From the NCBI RefSeq assembly GCF_000963885.1, contig NZ_BALE01000058.1:1-64000 (forward strand): a DNA stretch of 64,000 nucleotides, read 5' to 3'. Positions within the stretch are counted from its first letter, which is position 1. Each line of letters starts with the position of its first letter. The notes below the pieces were generated by a model that ran no database searches, was not told the DNA's origin, and saw only the letters and a list, made by a program, of their open reading frames with translations. The translations under genes and the position numbers were made by a program. Source of the DNA: Tanticharoenia sakaeratensis NBRC 103193 (GTDB taxonomy: Bacteria; Pseudomonadota; Alphaproteobacteria; Acetobacterales; Acetobacteraceae). Positions 19,522-28,380 of the stretch are shown here, piece after piece.

Positions 19522-19543
19522 CCGGCGGAATACAATCCGCCGG
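19522..19543 (-). terminator. Probable terminator after fructose-bisphosphate aldolase gene
   Basis: CCGGCGGA and TCCGCCGG form an 8-bp perfect stem with a 6-base loop. On the minus strand it is followed by G-TTT-C. It is 7 bases after the aldolase stop. The U-run is short. Confidence 0.6.
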
Positions 19544-19549
19544 CTCGAA

Positions 19550-20668
19550 TCAGGCCTTGATCGCGATCGACTTTCCCTTGGCGCCGAGATCGGCGAACGC
19601 CTCGTCCAGACGCTCGACGATCCCGACTTCGCCGATGCGCAGCCATTTGCGGGGGTCATAAAGCTTCTTGTAGGGCGCGCCGGTTTCAGGATCGATCTGA
19701 TGCTGGAATGCGACGGGATGGGACAGCACGAAACCGCCCACGGCCTCGGCGAAGGCAAACTGGATGTCGGTGTCGATGTTCATCTTGAACACGCCATACG
19801 ACACCGCGTCCGTGATCTTGTCCTTCTCGGAGCCCGATCCGCCGTGGAAGACGAGGCTGAGAGGCTTCGGACCGGTCCCGAGCGCCTTCTGAACGGCTTC
19901 CTGGCTGTGCAGGAGGATTTCCGGACGAAGCTGGACGTTGCCCGGCTTGTAGACGCCATGGACGTTGCCGAACGACGCCGCGACCGTGACATGACCCAGC
20001 GGCGACAGCAGGTTCCACGCCTTCAGCACATCCTCGGGCTGGGTATAGAGATGCGCGTTGTCGGCGCTGTCATCGAGATCGTGACCGACCCCGTCTTCCT
20101 CGCCGCCCGTGACACCGAGCTCGATCTCGAGGCTGATGCCGAGCTTTGCCATGCGCGGCAGGAGATGCGCGCACTCGGCGAGGTTGTCGTCCAGCGGTTC
20201 CGCGGACAGGTCGATCATGTGCGAGGAGAAGAGCGGCGGACGCCCGGCCTTCACCTCTTCTTCCGACAGGTCGAGCAGCCCCTCGATCCAGGGGATGAGC
20301 TTGCGATTAGCATGATCGGTATGCAGGATCACGCAGATCCCGTATTCCTTGGCGAGCAGATGCACATGGCGCGCCATGGCGGCAGCCCCCAGGACACGGG
20401 CCCGATGCTGGTCGGGAAGCCCTTCCCCCGCATAGAAACGCGCGCCACCGTTCGACACCTGAACCACGACATCGGCGTTGTTCTTGGCGGCCGCCTCGAG
20501 CACGGCATTCACGCTGTCCGTGCCGACCACGTTGACGGCCGGCAGCGCATAGCCGCCCGCCTTGCAGGCCTCCAGCAGCTTCAGATAGTCCGCGCCCGTC
20601 ACGACCCCGGGCGCAAGCCCGATCTTCTGGGAGGGCCTGGCGGTGGTCGGTTCAGCGGTGGCGGACAT
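19550..20668 (-). CDS. fba: Class II fructose-bisphosphate aldolase
   Basis: A 372-residue zinc-dependent aldolase that cleaves fructose 1,6-bisphosphate to dihydroxyacetone phosphate and glyceraldehyde 3-phosphate. Zinc and catalytic regions 'VILHTDHANRK', 'LEIELGVTGGEEDGVGHD' and 'LVFHGGSGSEKD' identify the class IIa (E. coli FbaA-like) type. The ATG at 20668 (MSATAEP) is chosen, with GGAG about 11 bases upstream. It appears monocistronic. Confidence 0.95.
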   Translation of the reverse strand: MSATAEPTTARPSQKIGLAPGVVTGADYLKLLEACKAGGYALPAVNVVGTDSVNAVLEAAAKNNADVVVQVSNGGARFYAGEGLPDQHRARVLGAAAMARHVHLLAKEYGICVILHTDHANRKLIPWIEGLLDLSEEEVKAGRPPLFSSHMIDLSAEPLDDNLAECAHLLPRMAKLGISLEIELGVTGGEEDGVGHDLDDSADNAHLYTQPEDVLKAWNLLSPLGHVTVAASFGNVHGVYKPGNVQLRPEILLHSQEAVQKALGTGPKPLSLVFHGGSGSEKDKITDAVSYGVFKMNIDTDIQFAFAEAVGGFVLSHPVAFQHQIDPETGAPYKKLYDPRKWLRIGEVGIVERLDEAFADLGAKGKSIAIKA

Positions 20669-20803
20669 GGGCAGCGGAGCTCCATTCAAATGTCGTTGGC
20701 GCCGTGTGTCATATCGCATCACGCCACTTTCATGGAACCTTGCACGCCCCCCCGCCCACGCTACCCGCCTTCACGTTATGCGGCGCGCGGGTGATCGGGC
20801 CTC

Positions 20804-22378
20804 TCAGTGCGCCGTGCTTGCGAGAACGGAGGCGCTTGCCGGATAGGCACTTTCCCAGCCGCCGCCGAGCGCGTTGTAGAGCTGCACGAGGTTCGACGCG
20901 AGCGTCGTGGTGCTGTCGCTGAGCGACATCTGCGCGGACAGCAGATTGCCCTGTGCGCTGAGCACGTTGAGATACGTCACGAGCCCGTGGCGATACTGGT
21001 CACGTGCCAGATCGAGCGCGCGCTGCTGATCCGCGACCGCCTGCTCCAGACCGGCGCGATGGGTCTGCTCGTCGCGATAGGCGATCAGGGCGTTGTCCAC
21101 GTCATGCCATGCGCCGAGCACGGTCTGCTGATAGCTGATGGCCGCTTCCTTCTGCTGGAAGCGCCGCAGCGCCAGCTGCCCGCGCAGCTGCCCGCCCTGG
21201 AAGATCGGCAGCGAGATCGACGGCCCGACATTCCAGGCCCGCGCGTTCCAGAAGCCGAGATCGCGGAACGACAGCGACTGGAATCCGAAATCCGCCGTGA
21301 TCATGACCTTCGGATAGAACTCCGCCGTTGCCTCGCCGACATTGGCGACCGCGGCATGAAGCTGCGCTTCCGCCTGACGGATGTCCGGCCGGCGCTGGGC
21401 GAGTTCCGAAGGGACGCCGGTCGGTACCACTGGCGGAACGACGGGCACACCCGCCCCCGCCTCCAGTTCGTGCGTCAGGGCACCGGGAGGCGCGCCGAGC
21501 AGGAGCGCGATCGCATTTTCCTGCTGTTCGATCCGCTGGCGATATTGCGCAATCTGCGCCGTCGTCGAATCGAGCTGGCTGCGGGCACTCGCCACGTCGA
21601 GCTCGGTCACCAGGCCGCCATGGAAGCGGTCCTCGCTCACCTTCACCGTCTGCGCCTGCGTGTCGCGATTCTGTTCGAGGATCTGCAACTGCTGCTGCTG
21701 ACCGCGCAACGTCATGTAGTCGCGCGCCATATCGGCTTCCTGCGCGATCAGCACGCCGCGCCGTGCCTCGTCGGATGCTTCGAGATCCGCCTTCGCCGCT
21801 TCGTACTGTCGTGCGACGCGTCCCCACAGATCGACTTCGTACTGTGCGTCGACCTTGTCGCTCCACATGTCGAGCTGAGGGATGACCGCGCGTCCGGCGC
21901 TGCTGCTGATCAACGGGCCAATCTGCCCCCCGAGACCGCCGCCGACGCTGCTCCCGATGTTGCCGCCCACGCGACTGATCGCATATTGCAATTCCTTGGT
22001 GCTGTACTGCTCGCGCTGGTACGCGGCCGACGCACCGAGCGTCGGATACCGGTTCGCCCCTTCGATCAGCACCTGAGCGCGGCTTTCCGCCAGACGCGCG
22101 GTTGCCACACGTACGTTCAGGTTCTGCGTTGCGACCTGCCGTTCCAGCGCGGTCAGCTCCGGATCGTGAAACACGTTCCACCAGTCGGGATCGGGTGCTT
22201 CCTCCGTGACACGACTGGCGACAGCTGCGTTTTCGCCATGCGGGCGCCAGTCCTTCGGCGACCACTGCGCAGGCTTTTCATAATTCGGGCCGACGTGACA
22301 TCCGGCCAGGGCCAGAACGAGGGCAGTCGTCAGACCAACCTGGTTGATGTTTGCGCGCAATCTGGTTCGTGCCTTCAC
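20804..22378 (-). CDS. Outer-membrane efflux lipoprotein (NodT/OprM family)
   Basis: A 524-residue outer-membrane factor of a tripartite efflux pump. A lipoprotein signal ends at L-A-G-C (Cys27), followed by 'HVGPNYEKP', the usual N terminus of NodT-type factors. Two OEP (outer membrane efflux protein) repeats follow ('LARQYEAAKADL'-like and 'ALDLARDQYRHGLVTYLNVLSAQ', in part). The start is the GTG at 22378, with AGGAG 7 bases upstream. No inner-membrane pump adjoins it. A palindromic operator identical at 18 of 19 positions to that of the EmrAB-like operon lies upstream, so it is probably that pump's outer channel. Confidence 0.92.
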   Translation of the reverse strand: MKARTRLRANINQVGLTTALVLALAGCHVGPNYEKPAQWSPKDWRPHGENAAVASRVTEEAPDPDWWNVFHDPELTALERQVATQNLNVRVATARLAESRAQVLIEGANRYPTLGASAAYQREQYSTKELQYAISRVGGNIGSSVGGGLGGQIGPLISSSAGRAVIPQLDMWSDKVDAQYEVDLWGRVARQYEAAKADLEASDEARRGVLIAQEADMARDYMTLRGQQQQLQILEQNRDTQAQTVKVSEDRFHGGLVTELDVASARSQLDSTTAQIAQYRQRIEQQENAIALLLGAPPGALTHELEAGAGVPVVPPVVPTGVPSELAQRRPDIRQAEAQLHAAVANVGEATAEFYPKVMITADFGFQSLSFRDLGFWNARAWNVGPSISLPIFQGGQLRGQLALRRFQQKEAAISYQQTVLGAWHDVDNALIAYRDEQTHRAGLEQAVADQQRALDLARDQYRHGLVTYLNVLSAQGNLLSAQMSLSDSTTTLASNLVQLYNALGGGWESAYPASASVLASTAH

Positions 22379-22471
22379 CGCACGGCTCCTGTAATGACCC
22401 GCGTTCCCGGCAGTGCCGGGCAAGCGGTGTGGTGGCCGGATCGTGGCGCGATGGGGAATTTCGCCTTGCGC

Positions 22472-22490
22472 TGACCGATCAGTTCGGTCA
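22472..22490. promoter_or_regulatory. TetR-type operator, site 1
   Basis: TGACCGATCAGTTCGGTCA has 7-bp arms TGACCGA/TCGGTCA around a 5-base centre. With one more pair outside, the symmetry reaches 8 bp. It lies between the outer-membrane factor (start 94 bp away) and the divergent TetR gene (start about 100 bp away). Site 2, ahead of the EmrAB-like operon, differs at one central base. Confidence 0.85.
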
Positions 22491-22590
22491 GCATCGGCCG
22501 ACCTTGACAAATTTTTCGTGCGGTGTGCGTGCGCCGCCCGTCGATGACGGGCCGTTGTGCCTGCGCCGCAGACCGCCGGGACAACTGCTT

Positions 22591-23232
22591 GTGAATACGT
22601 CGACCCTGCCTTCCGATCAGACGCTGAACGCCGCCTGCACGGCCAAGCGGCAGCAGATCCTGGACGGGGCTGCGACATTGTTCCTGCACAACGGTTACGA
22701 AGGCACGTCCATGTCCCAGGTGGCGCGGGAAGCCGGCGTCTCCAAAGGAACGCTCTACAACTACTTCGACTGCAAGGCTCAGCTCTTCTCCGCCCTGATC
22801 GAGGCCGTCGCCGAGACCAAGCTGCGCAACGTCTACGAGCGGATCCACTCGGACGACCTTGATTGCGCAACGACTCTGCAGCGCGTCGCCGAAGCCATGA
22901 TCCGCACGTTGCTCCAGCCGGATTCGATGATGCTGTACCGCATCATCGTGGCGGAAGCCCGGAAATTTCCGCTGCTGGCCGACATTTTCTGGCAGCGCGC
23001 ATTTGGCGTCTCGATCTCGACGCTGGCCGACTGGATCGCGAACCGGGCCGCCCGCGGCGAACTGGTCGTGGATGACCCGGTCTTTGCGGCGGAGCAGTTC
23101 TTCATGCTGTGCCAGACCCGCATCGTGCAGCGACACCGTTTCGAACTGCCCGTCGACAAGTCCGATGCCGCGATCAAGACCGTCGCCCGCATCACGAGCG
23201 AGAGCTTCATGAAGCTGAACGGCGCGCACTGA
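22591..23232 (+). CDS. TetR/AcrR-family transcriptional regulator
   Basis: A 213-residue TetR-type repressor. The N-terminal helix-turn-helix is at about residues 38-60 ('SMSQVAREAGVSKGTLYNYF'), preceded by 'ILDGAATLFLHNGYEGT'. The C-terminal ligand domain resembles the AefR-like type. The start is probably the GTG at 22591; the Shine-Dalgarno sequence is weak. It is flanked by the outer-membrane factor and the EmrB-like gene, and the palindromes next to both targets suggest it represses both and itself. Inducer unknown. Confidence 0.92.
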   Translation: MNTSTLPSDQTLNAACTAKRQQILDGAATLFLHNGYEGTSMSQVAREAGVSKGTLYNYFDCKAQLFSALIEAVAETKLRNVYERIHSDDLDCATTLQRVAEAMIRTLLQPDSMMLYRIIVAEARKFPLLADIFWQRAFGVSISTLADWIANRAARGELVVDDPVFAAEQFFMLCQTRIVQRHRFELPVDKSDAAIKTVARITSESFMKLNGAH

Positions 23233-23258
23233 CATGCCGTTCACGGGAGGAGTGGTCA

Positions 23259-24833
23259 TCAATGCCCACCTCCCTTCGCGCCGCGTCCGCCCCCGGTCAG
23301 CGGCGAGAGCAGCAGGCACGCCGGCGACACGACGAACGCCACGATTCCGATCAGCATGAACGTCTCGTTGTAGGCGAGCATCGCCACCTGGCTCGAGAAC
23401 GTCGACACGAGCTGGTGCGTCGCGAACGTGGACGCCTGCTGGGCCGTCATGCCGTAGTTTTCCGCCGTGCGCTGCACCGTCGAGAGATACGCCTGGTACT
23501 GCGGACGATAGGGCGACATCTGGTCGGTAACATAGACCTGCCGCTTCTGCTGGATCTCGGTCACGGCGGCGGTGGCCAGCGAAATCGCAAGCGACCCCAC
23601 GTAATTGCGCGCCATGCTGAACAGCGCTGATGCGTCGCCGTTGAGCTCGCGCGGCAGGGTCGAATACGCGATCGTCGAGATCGGCACGAACATGAAGGCC
23701 AGCGAACTGGTCTGCATCACGCGGTAGAAGATCAGGTGCCGGAAGTCGGTATACGGCACGAGATGTGCCGAGACGAACATGGCAATGCCCATCAGGAAGA
23801 AACCGAAGGCAATCAGCCAGCGGATCTGCGCGACCTTCATGATGCGCCCGACAAGGGGGATCAGCACGATAACCGCGACGCCACCCGGAGCCAGCACGAG
23901 GCCGGATACGGTCGCCGTGTAGCCGAGCACCTGCTGGGCAAACTGCGGCACGATGATCGCCGAGGCATAGAGCGTTGCCCCCAGCATCGCGATCAGGAAT
24001 ACGCCCACCGCGAAATTGCGGTCCTTCAGCACGCTCAGGCGCAACAGCGGATTTTTCGCCTTCAGCAGCCACAGGATGGCGCCGACGATGCCGACGACCG
24101 ACAGGATGCCGAGGACCGTGATGAACGGCGAGCCGAACCAGTCGTCATCCTCGCCGCGATCGCACATGACTTCGAGGCAGCCGAGCCCGAGCGAAATCAG
24201 TGCGATGCCGATCACGTCGATCGGCTCGCGCGCCTTGCGGGCCCACGGCGGATCCTCCACCAGCGCGGAAACGCCGATGGTCGCGAGGATACCGAAGGGG
24301 ATGTTGACGTAGAATACCCACCGCCAGGAATAATTGTCCGTGAGCCAGCCGCCCAGCGCCGGCCCGAGGACCGGCCCCACGATGGTCGCGATCGCTGTCA
24401 GGCCGAACGCGGCCCCTCGCTGCGAAGGCGGAAACGTGTCGAGAATGATCGACTGCTGGGCTGGCTGAAGACCGCCGCCGAAAAATCCCTGCATCAGGCG
24501 GAAGATGATCAGCATCGGCAGGCTGTCGGACAGGCCGCACAGGAACGACGATACCGTGAACATGATGATGCAGATGATGAAGTAGCGCTTGCGCCCGAAC
24601 AGTTTCGAGAACCAGCTCGAAATCGTCAGGACGATGCCGTTCGCCACGAGATAGGACGTCAGCGCCCATGTGGCGTCGTCATAGCTGCTGCCGAGCGTGC
24701 CCGCGATATGGGGCAGCGCCACGTTCACGATGGTGGTGTCGAGCACCTCCATGAAAGCCGCGAGCGTCACCGTGAGCGCAATCAGCCACGGATTGGCTTT
24801 CGGCTTCCAGACTTCCTCGCGGCTCCCGCTCAT
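23259..24833 (-). CDS. DHA2-family MFS multidrug efflux permease (EmrB-like)
   Basis: A 524-residue 14-TM drug:proton antiporter. 'AAFMEVLDTTIVNVALPHIAG' (motif D1, in part), 'SSWFSKLFGRKR' (motif A) and 'GPVLGPALGGWLTDNYSWRWVFYVNIPFG' (motif C, in part) place it in DHA2/EmrB. It converges on the TetR gene with a 26-bp gap. Its ATG overlaps the adaptor gene's stop by four bases (ATGA), so the two are co-translated. Confidence 0.94.
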   Translation of the reverse strand: MSGSREEVWKPKANPWLIALTVTLAAFMEVLDTTIVNVALPHIAGTLGSSYDDATWALTSYLVANGIVLTISSWFSKLFGRKRYFIICIIMFTVSSFLCGLSDSLPMLIIFRLMQGFFGGGLQPAQQSIILDTFPPSQRGAAFGLTAIATIVGPVLGPALGGWLTDNYSWRWVFYVNIPFGILATIGVSALVEDPPWARKAREPIDVIGIALISLGLGCLEVMCDRGEDDDWFGSPFITVLGILSVVGIVGAILWLLKAKNPLLRLSVLKDRNFAVGVFLIAMLGATLYASAIIVPQFAQQVLGYTATVSGLVLAPGGVAVIVLIPLVGRIMKVAQIRWLIAFGFFLMGIAMFVSAHLVPYTDFRHLIFYRVMQTSSLAFMFVPISTIAYSTLPRELNGDASALFSMARNYVGSLAISLATAAVTEIQQKRQVYVTDQMSPYRPQYQAYLSTVQRTAENYGMTAQQASTFATHQLVSTFSSQVAMLAYNETFMLIGIVAFVVSPACLLLSPLTGGGRGAKGGGH

Positions 24834-25978
24834 GGGAAATAGACCGTCGGTTCGACCGAGAGGCCGAGCGGCAGCGGCACGTTCGGATCAAGTCCGCTGT
24901 CGATGAGAATCTTCACCGGCACGCGCTGGACGATCTTCACGTAGTTGCCCGTCGCATTCTCCGGCGGGAACGTGCTGAACGCGGCACCGGCACCGAGCTG
25001 GACCGAATCGACATGCCCGTGGAGCTTCAGGGACGGGTAGGCGTCCACGTCGATGTCGACCTTCTGCCCTGCCCGCATGCGCGTGATCTGGGTTTCCTTG
25101 TAGTTCGCCACCACCCACACTTCAGGCTCGACGATCGAGAACAGCTGCTGTCCGGTCTGGACGAAATTGCCGCGTTCGACATTGCGCTGGGAGATCCAGC
25201 CATCGACCGGCGCACGCACGACGGTCCAGCCGAGGTTCAGCGAGGCCTGCTCGAGGTTGGCCTGCGCCTGGGCAAGATTGGCCTGCTGGACGGTGACCTG
25301 CTGTGTGGAGCTTGCGATGTTGGCCTTGACCGGCTGGGCGGTCTGCAACTGGCCCTGCGCCTGCATGACACCGGCTTCCGCCTGTGCCAGCGCGGCCTTG
25401 GCGTAGTCGATGTCCTGCTGGGTCGTCGCAGCCCGGGAGATGCTCTGCTGGCGCCGGTAGTCGGTCTGTGCCTTGAACAGCTGCGCCTGGGCCGAGGCAA
25501 GGTTACCCTGTGCCTCGACGAGACGGCCCGGATAGTTCTTGGTCGCAACCTCGTGCGAGAGTTCGGCCGCCGCGATGTTGGCCTTGGCCTGGTCCACGGA
25601 CGCCATGCCCTGATCGTATGACGCCCGATAGTTGCGGTCGTCGATCACGAGCAGCACCTGTCCCTTGTGGACATACTGGTTGTCGTTGACCAGCAGCTGC
25701 GTGACGTAACCGCTCACGTGCGGGGCGATGCCCACCTTGCGCCCTTCGGTATAGGCGTCGTCGGTGCTCATCTGATTGCGCGTCAGGAACCAGTAGAGCC
25801 CGCCACCGATGATCGCGAGCAGGACGACGGCGATCAGAATGATGCGGACGAGCGGACTGCGCTTCTTCTGCCCGTTCTCCTGCTTCGCCTGATCCTGCTG
25901 CTGCCCACCATTTCCTTGGCCGCCCCCTTGGGCGTCCGTATCGTGCGAGCTCTGCCCGCTTCGATCGTCTTCCGACAT
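24830..25978 (-). CDS. HlyD/EmrA-family periplasmic adaptor
   Basis: A 382-residue membrane-fusion protein. It has a hydrophilic, Gln/Gly-rich N-terminal cytosolic tail (residues 1-40) and one TM helix (about 43-66). The split biotinyl-lipoyl domain ('VGIAPHVSGYVTQLLV' and 'VRAPVDGWISQRNVERGNFV') flanks a long Gln/Ala-rich coiled coil (about 130-235). The beta-barrel 'VWVVANYKETQI' follows. Start ATG 25978 (MSEDDRS) is chosen because homologues do not include the upstream 31 residues. It is first gene of the EmrAB-like operon. Confidence 0.93.
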   Translation of the reverse strand: MSEDDRSGQSSHDTDAQGGGQGNGGQQQDQAKQENGQKKRSPLVRIILIAVVLLAIIGGGLYWFLTRNQMSTDDAYTEGRKVGIAPHVSGYVTQLLVNDNQYVHKGQVLLVIDDRNYRASYDQGMASVDQAKANIAAAELSHEVATKNYPGRLVEAQGNLASAQAQLFKAQTDYRRQQSISRAATTQQDIDYAKAALAQAEAGVMQAQGQLQTAQPVKANIASSTQQVTVQQANLAQAQANLEQASLNLGWTVVRAPVDGWISQRNVERGNFVQTGQQLFSIVEPEVWVVANYKETQITRMRAGQKVDIDVDAYPSLKLHGHVDSVQLGAGAAFSTFPPENATGNYVKIVQRVPVKILIDSGLDPNVPLPLGLSVEPTVYFP

Positions 25979-26095
25979 TCCATCCCTTTCGGCAAAGCCC
26001 GAGACGCCCGCGGCACGCCTTTCCCCGTAGCGGGGTTCGGCGTAGCGGAACTCGACGCGGCATCCGGACATGCGGGCAGTTCACGCCGCCGTGAC

Positions 26096-26114
26096 TGACC
26101 GACCAGTTCGGTCA
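26096..26114. promoter_or_regulatory. TetR-type operator, site 2
   Basis: TGACCGACCAGTTCGGTCA has the same 7-bp arms as site 1 at 22472 and one central base differs. It is 118 bp upstream of the adaptor start and 47 bp from the stop of the DUF4130 gene. Presumably it overlaps the promoter of the EmrAB-like operon. Confidence 0.85.
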
Positions 26115-26160
26115 CTCATGGCATACATCCCGAGGGTCTTCAACAGCCTATTGAGGGTCG

Positions 26161-27012
26161 TCAGTCCCGATCTTCCGGAACGCGCGGCAGACGTTTGCGA
26201 AGGCTGTGATGAAAGGCCGGAGCGGGGGCCGCCTGCTGCGCCGCCATGCGCCGAACCCGTGCATCGGCGCCTGCGAGCAGCGCGGGAATATCGTTCGTTT
26301 CCGGAAGATTCCGCCAGTATTTCCGCGGCATCTCGGACTTCATGGCCTGGATCTTCACACGTGCGGGATTGAACGTCGCACCGTAATAGGTCCGCCAGAG
26401 CTGATCGAGGTCGTCAGCCAGCTCTGGCCGCGTGAAAGCCCCGGAACGCACGTCCAGTGTCTCACCGTCCCAGGCGATCGATCCCCGGGGCGTCGCGATC
26501 AGCCAGTCCATGTCGGTGAAGCGGTTGGCGAAGAAAGGCGCGACCCGCCGAAGGATGTGATGATCGGGCTCGAACCACGCACAGAATCGTCGTCGCCCGT
26601 TGCATCCCGGCTGCTCCCGGAAGCGCACGAATGCCGTCATCTTGTGCGAATCCCGTCGAACGGCCTGGGCCATGCGGCGCAGACGCGCGACATCCGCATC
26701 GGTTGAAACCGCAAGCAGGCCGGCCTCGTCCTGCAGACGCCAGACCAGCCGATAGGCCAGATCATGTCGTACCGGATCGCTGTGACACAGCGCCGTCTCG
26801 ATGAGCGTCAGCGCAGCCCGTGACAGGACGGGCGCGCGAGCGGGATCCTCCTCAGGCCATGGCGCGTCGACAGGAAAGAGGTCGTCGTCTTTCCCGTCTT
26901 CAATCCAGTCCAGACGCTCCGGCGCGATACCGGCACGAAGGGCCCGCCGCGCCAGCGTGCGCCAGCACGCGCTGTCGCCATCGGCGCTCACACGCGCACG
27001 GAACCGGGTCAC
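26161..27012 (-). CDS. TIGR03915/DUF4130 family putative DNA metabolism protein
   Basis: A 283-residue protein of the family annotated as 'probable DNA metabolism protein' (TIGR03915, DUF4130). Markers are 'HKMTAFVRFRE', 'FCAWFEPDHHILRRVAPFFANRF', 'WLIATPRGSIAWDGE' and 'MPRKYWRNLPE'. Homologues occur almost always with a radical-SAM/helix-hairpin-helix partner, and that gene overlaps it here by four bases. The nearest-known fold resembles uracil-DNA glycosylases in some family members, but the reaction is unproven. Confidence 0.9.
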   Translation of the reverse strand: MTRFRARVSADGDSACWRTLARRALRAGIAPERLDWIEDGKDDDLFPVDAPWPEEDPARAPVLSRAALTLIETALCHSDPVRHDLAYRLVWRLQDEAGLLAVSTDADVARLRRMAQAVRRDSHKMTAFVRFREQPGCNGRRRFCAWFEPDHHILRRVAPFFANRFTDMDWLIATPRGSIAWDGETLDVRSGAFTRPELADDLDQLWRTYYGATFNPARVKIQAMKSEMPRKYWRNLPETNDIPALLAGADARVRRMAAQQAAPAPAFHHSLRKRLPRVPEDRD

Positions 27013-28241
27013 AGCAGGGACATCTGCTGCGGCTTGGGCGCGAACAACGTGCCGAGATCATGACGGTCTGCGAGTTTGGTCGGACTCCAGCCGCGCGCGC
27101 TGACGAACGGGCGCACCTTCCGGACCGAGACGTTCAGGCGCGTCAGATCCTCGACCCGGATCGTCCGGTGTTGACGCGCGGCCAGCAGTGCCTGGACGGC
27201 CTTCGGCCCGAGCCCCGGCACGCGCAACAGCATCTCGCGAGATGCCGTGTTCAGGTCGAGCGGAAACAGGGCACGGTTGGCCAGCGCCCATGCCAGCTTC
27301 GGATCGAGATCGAGCGACAGCATCCCGTCGGGAATCGCCGCCGTGATCTCGTCTGCCGCGAACCCGTAGAACCGCACCATCCAGTCCGCCTGATACAGCC
27401 GATGTTCCCGCACCAGCGGCGGCGGCCGCACCGGCAGCAGCGCCGATGCATCGGGAATGGGACTGAATGCGGAGTAATAGACCCGACGCAGGCGATACCC
27501 GTTGTAGAGGCGGGTCGCGCTCGTCAGCACGTCACGATCGGATGCGGCATCCGCACCTACGATCATCTGCGTGCTTTGCCCGCCAGGGGCAAAACGCGGC
27601 GGACGTCGGCCACCGTGCGATCTGTCGCGGCCAGCGTCGATCAGACCGCGCACATCACCCATGGCCTGCCGGATGCCGGCGGCCTCTTTCTGGGGGGCAT
27701 ACTGCGCCAGCCCCTGCTCGGTCGGCATCTCGACATTGATGGACAGGCGGTCGGCGTAAAGCCCGGCCTCCTCGATCAATCCGGGCGATGCGTCGGGGAT
27801 CGTCTTGAGGTGAATATAGCCGCCGAATCGATGGGTCAGGCGAAGTTCCCGCGCGACCCGCACGAGTTGCTCCATCGTGTAGTCGGATGAGCGAATGATC
27901 CCCGACGACAGGAAAAGGCCCTCGATGTAGTTGCGGCGATAGAATTCGAGCGTCAGCCAGACGACGTCCTCAACCGAGAACCGCGCCCGCTCCACATTGC
28001 TCGACGAGCGATTGATACAATAGGCGCAGTCATAGACGCAGAAATTCGTCAGCAGGATCTTGAGAAGGGAAATGCAGCGTCCGTCCGGCGCATAGGCGTG
28101 GCAGATGCCGCCCCCTCCGGCCGAGCCCAGTCCACCGGCCTTGCGCGCATTGCGCTTGTCCGTCCCGCTGGATGCGCAGGAGGCATCGTATTTCGCCGCA
28201 TCCGCGAGAATGGACAGCCGATCGGACATCGAGCGCTTCAT
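27009..28241 (-). CDS. Putative DNA modification/repair radical SAM protein
   Basis: A 410-residue radical-SAM protein (TIGR03916 type). The 4Fe-4S-binding CxxxCxxC is C68, C72 and C75 in 'NFCVYDCAYC'. The C-terminal third holds a helix-hairpin-helix element ('VPGLGPKAVQALLAA') that suggests DNA binding. 'HAYAPDGRCISLLKILLTN' and 'EGLFLSSGI' are typical of the family. It is coupled to the DUF4130 gene through a 4-bp overlap and transcribed divergently from the flagellin gene. Function is inferred from family association. Confidence 0.9.
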   Translation of the reverse strand: MKRSMSDRLSILADAAKYDASCASSGTDKRNARKAGGLGSAGGGGICHAYAPDGRCISLLKILLTNFCVYDCAYCINRSSSNVERARFSVEDVVWLTLEFYRRNYIEGLFLSSGIIRSSDYTMEQLVRVARELRLTHRFGGYIHLKTIPDASPGLIEEAGLYADRLSINVEMPTEQGLAQYAPQKEAAGIRQAMGDVRGLIDAGRDRSHGGRRPPRFAPGGQSTQMIVGADAASDRDVLTSATRLYNGYRLRRVYYSAFSPIPDASALLPVRPPPLVREHRLYQADWMVRFYGFAADEITAAIPDGMLSLDLDPKLAWALANRALFPLDLNTASREMLLRVPGLGPKAVQALLAARQHRTIRVEDLTRLNVSVRKVRPFVSARGWSPTKLADRHDLGTLFAPKPQQMSLL

Positions 28242-28277
28242 GTGCGTTCGCTATATGTTCTGACCATTCTCGTCAAG

Positions 28278-28291
28278 TGGCACCGCAAGGC
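28278..28291 (+). promoter_or_regulatory. Possible sigma-54-type promoter for flagellin
   Basis: TGGCACCGCAAGGC keeps the GG and GC dinucleotides at -24/-12 spacing and five of the six -24 bases. The -12 element reads AGGC instead of TTGC. It lies 90 bp before the flagellin ATG. Caulobacter flagellins use sigma-54; that it applies here is inferred. Confidence 0.3.
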
Positions 28292-28380
28292 GGCGCAAAG
28301 AAAAGCACAGGGCGTTGAGAGATCATTAACCAATGACGGCTCAGATAGGCGGGCAAAATGCACAACTGGAGAAAATTCCA

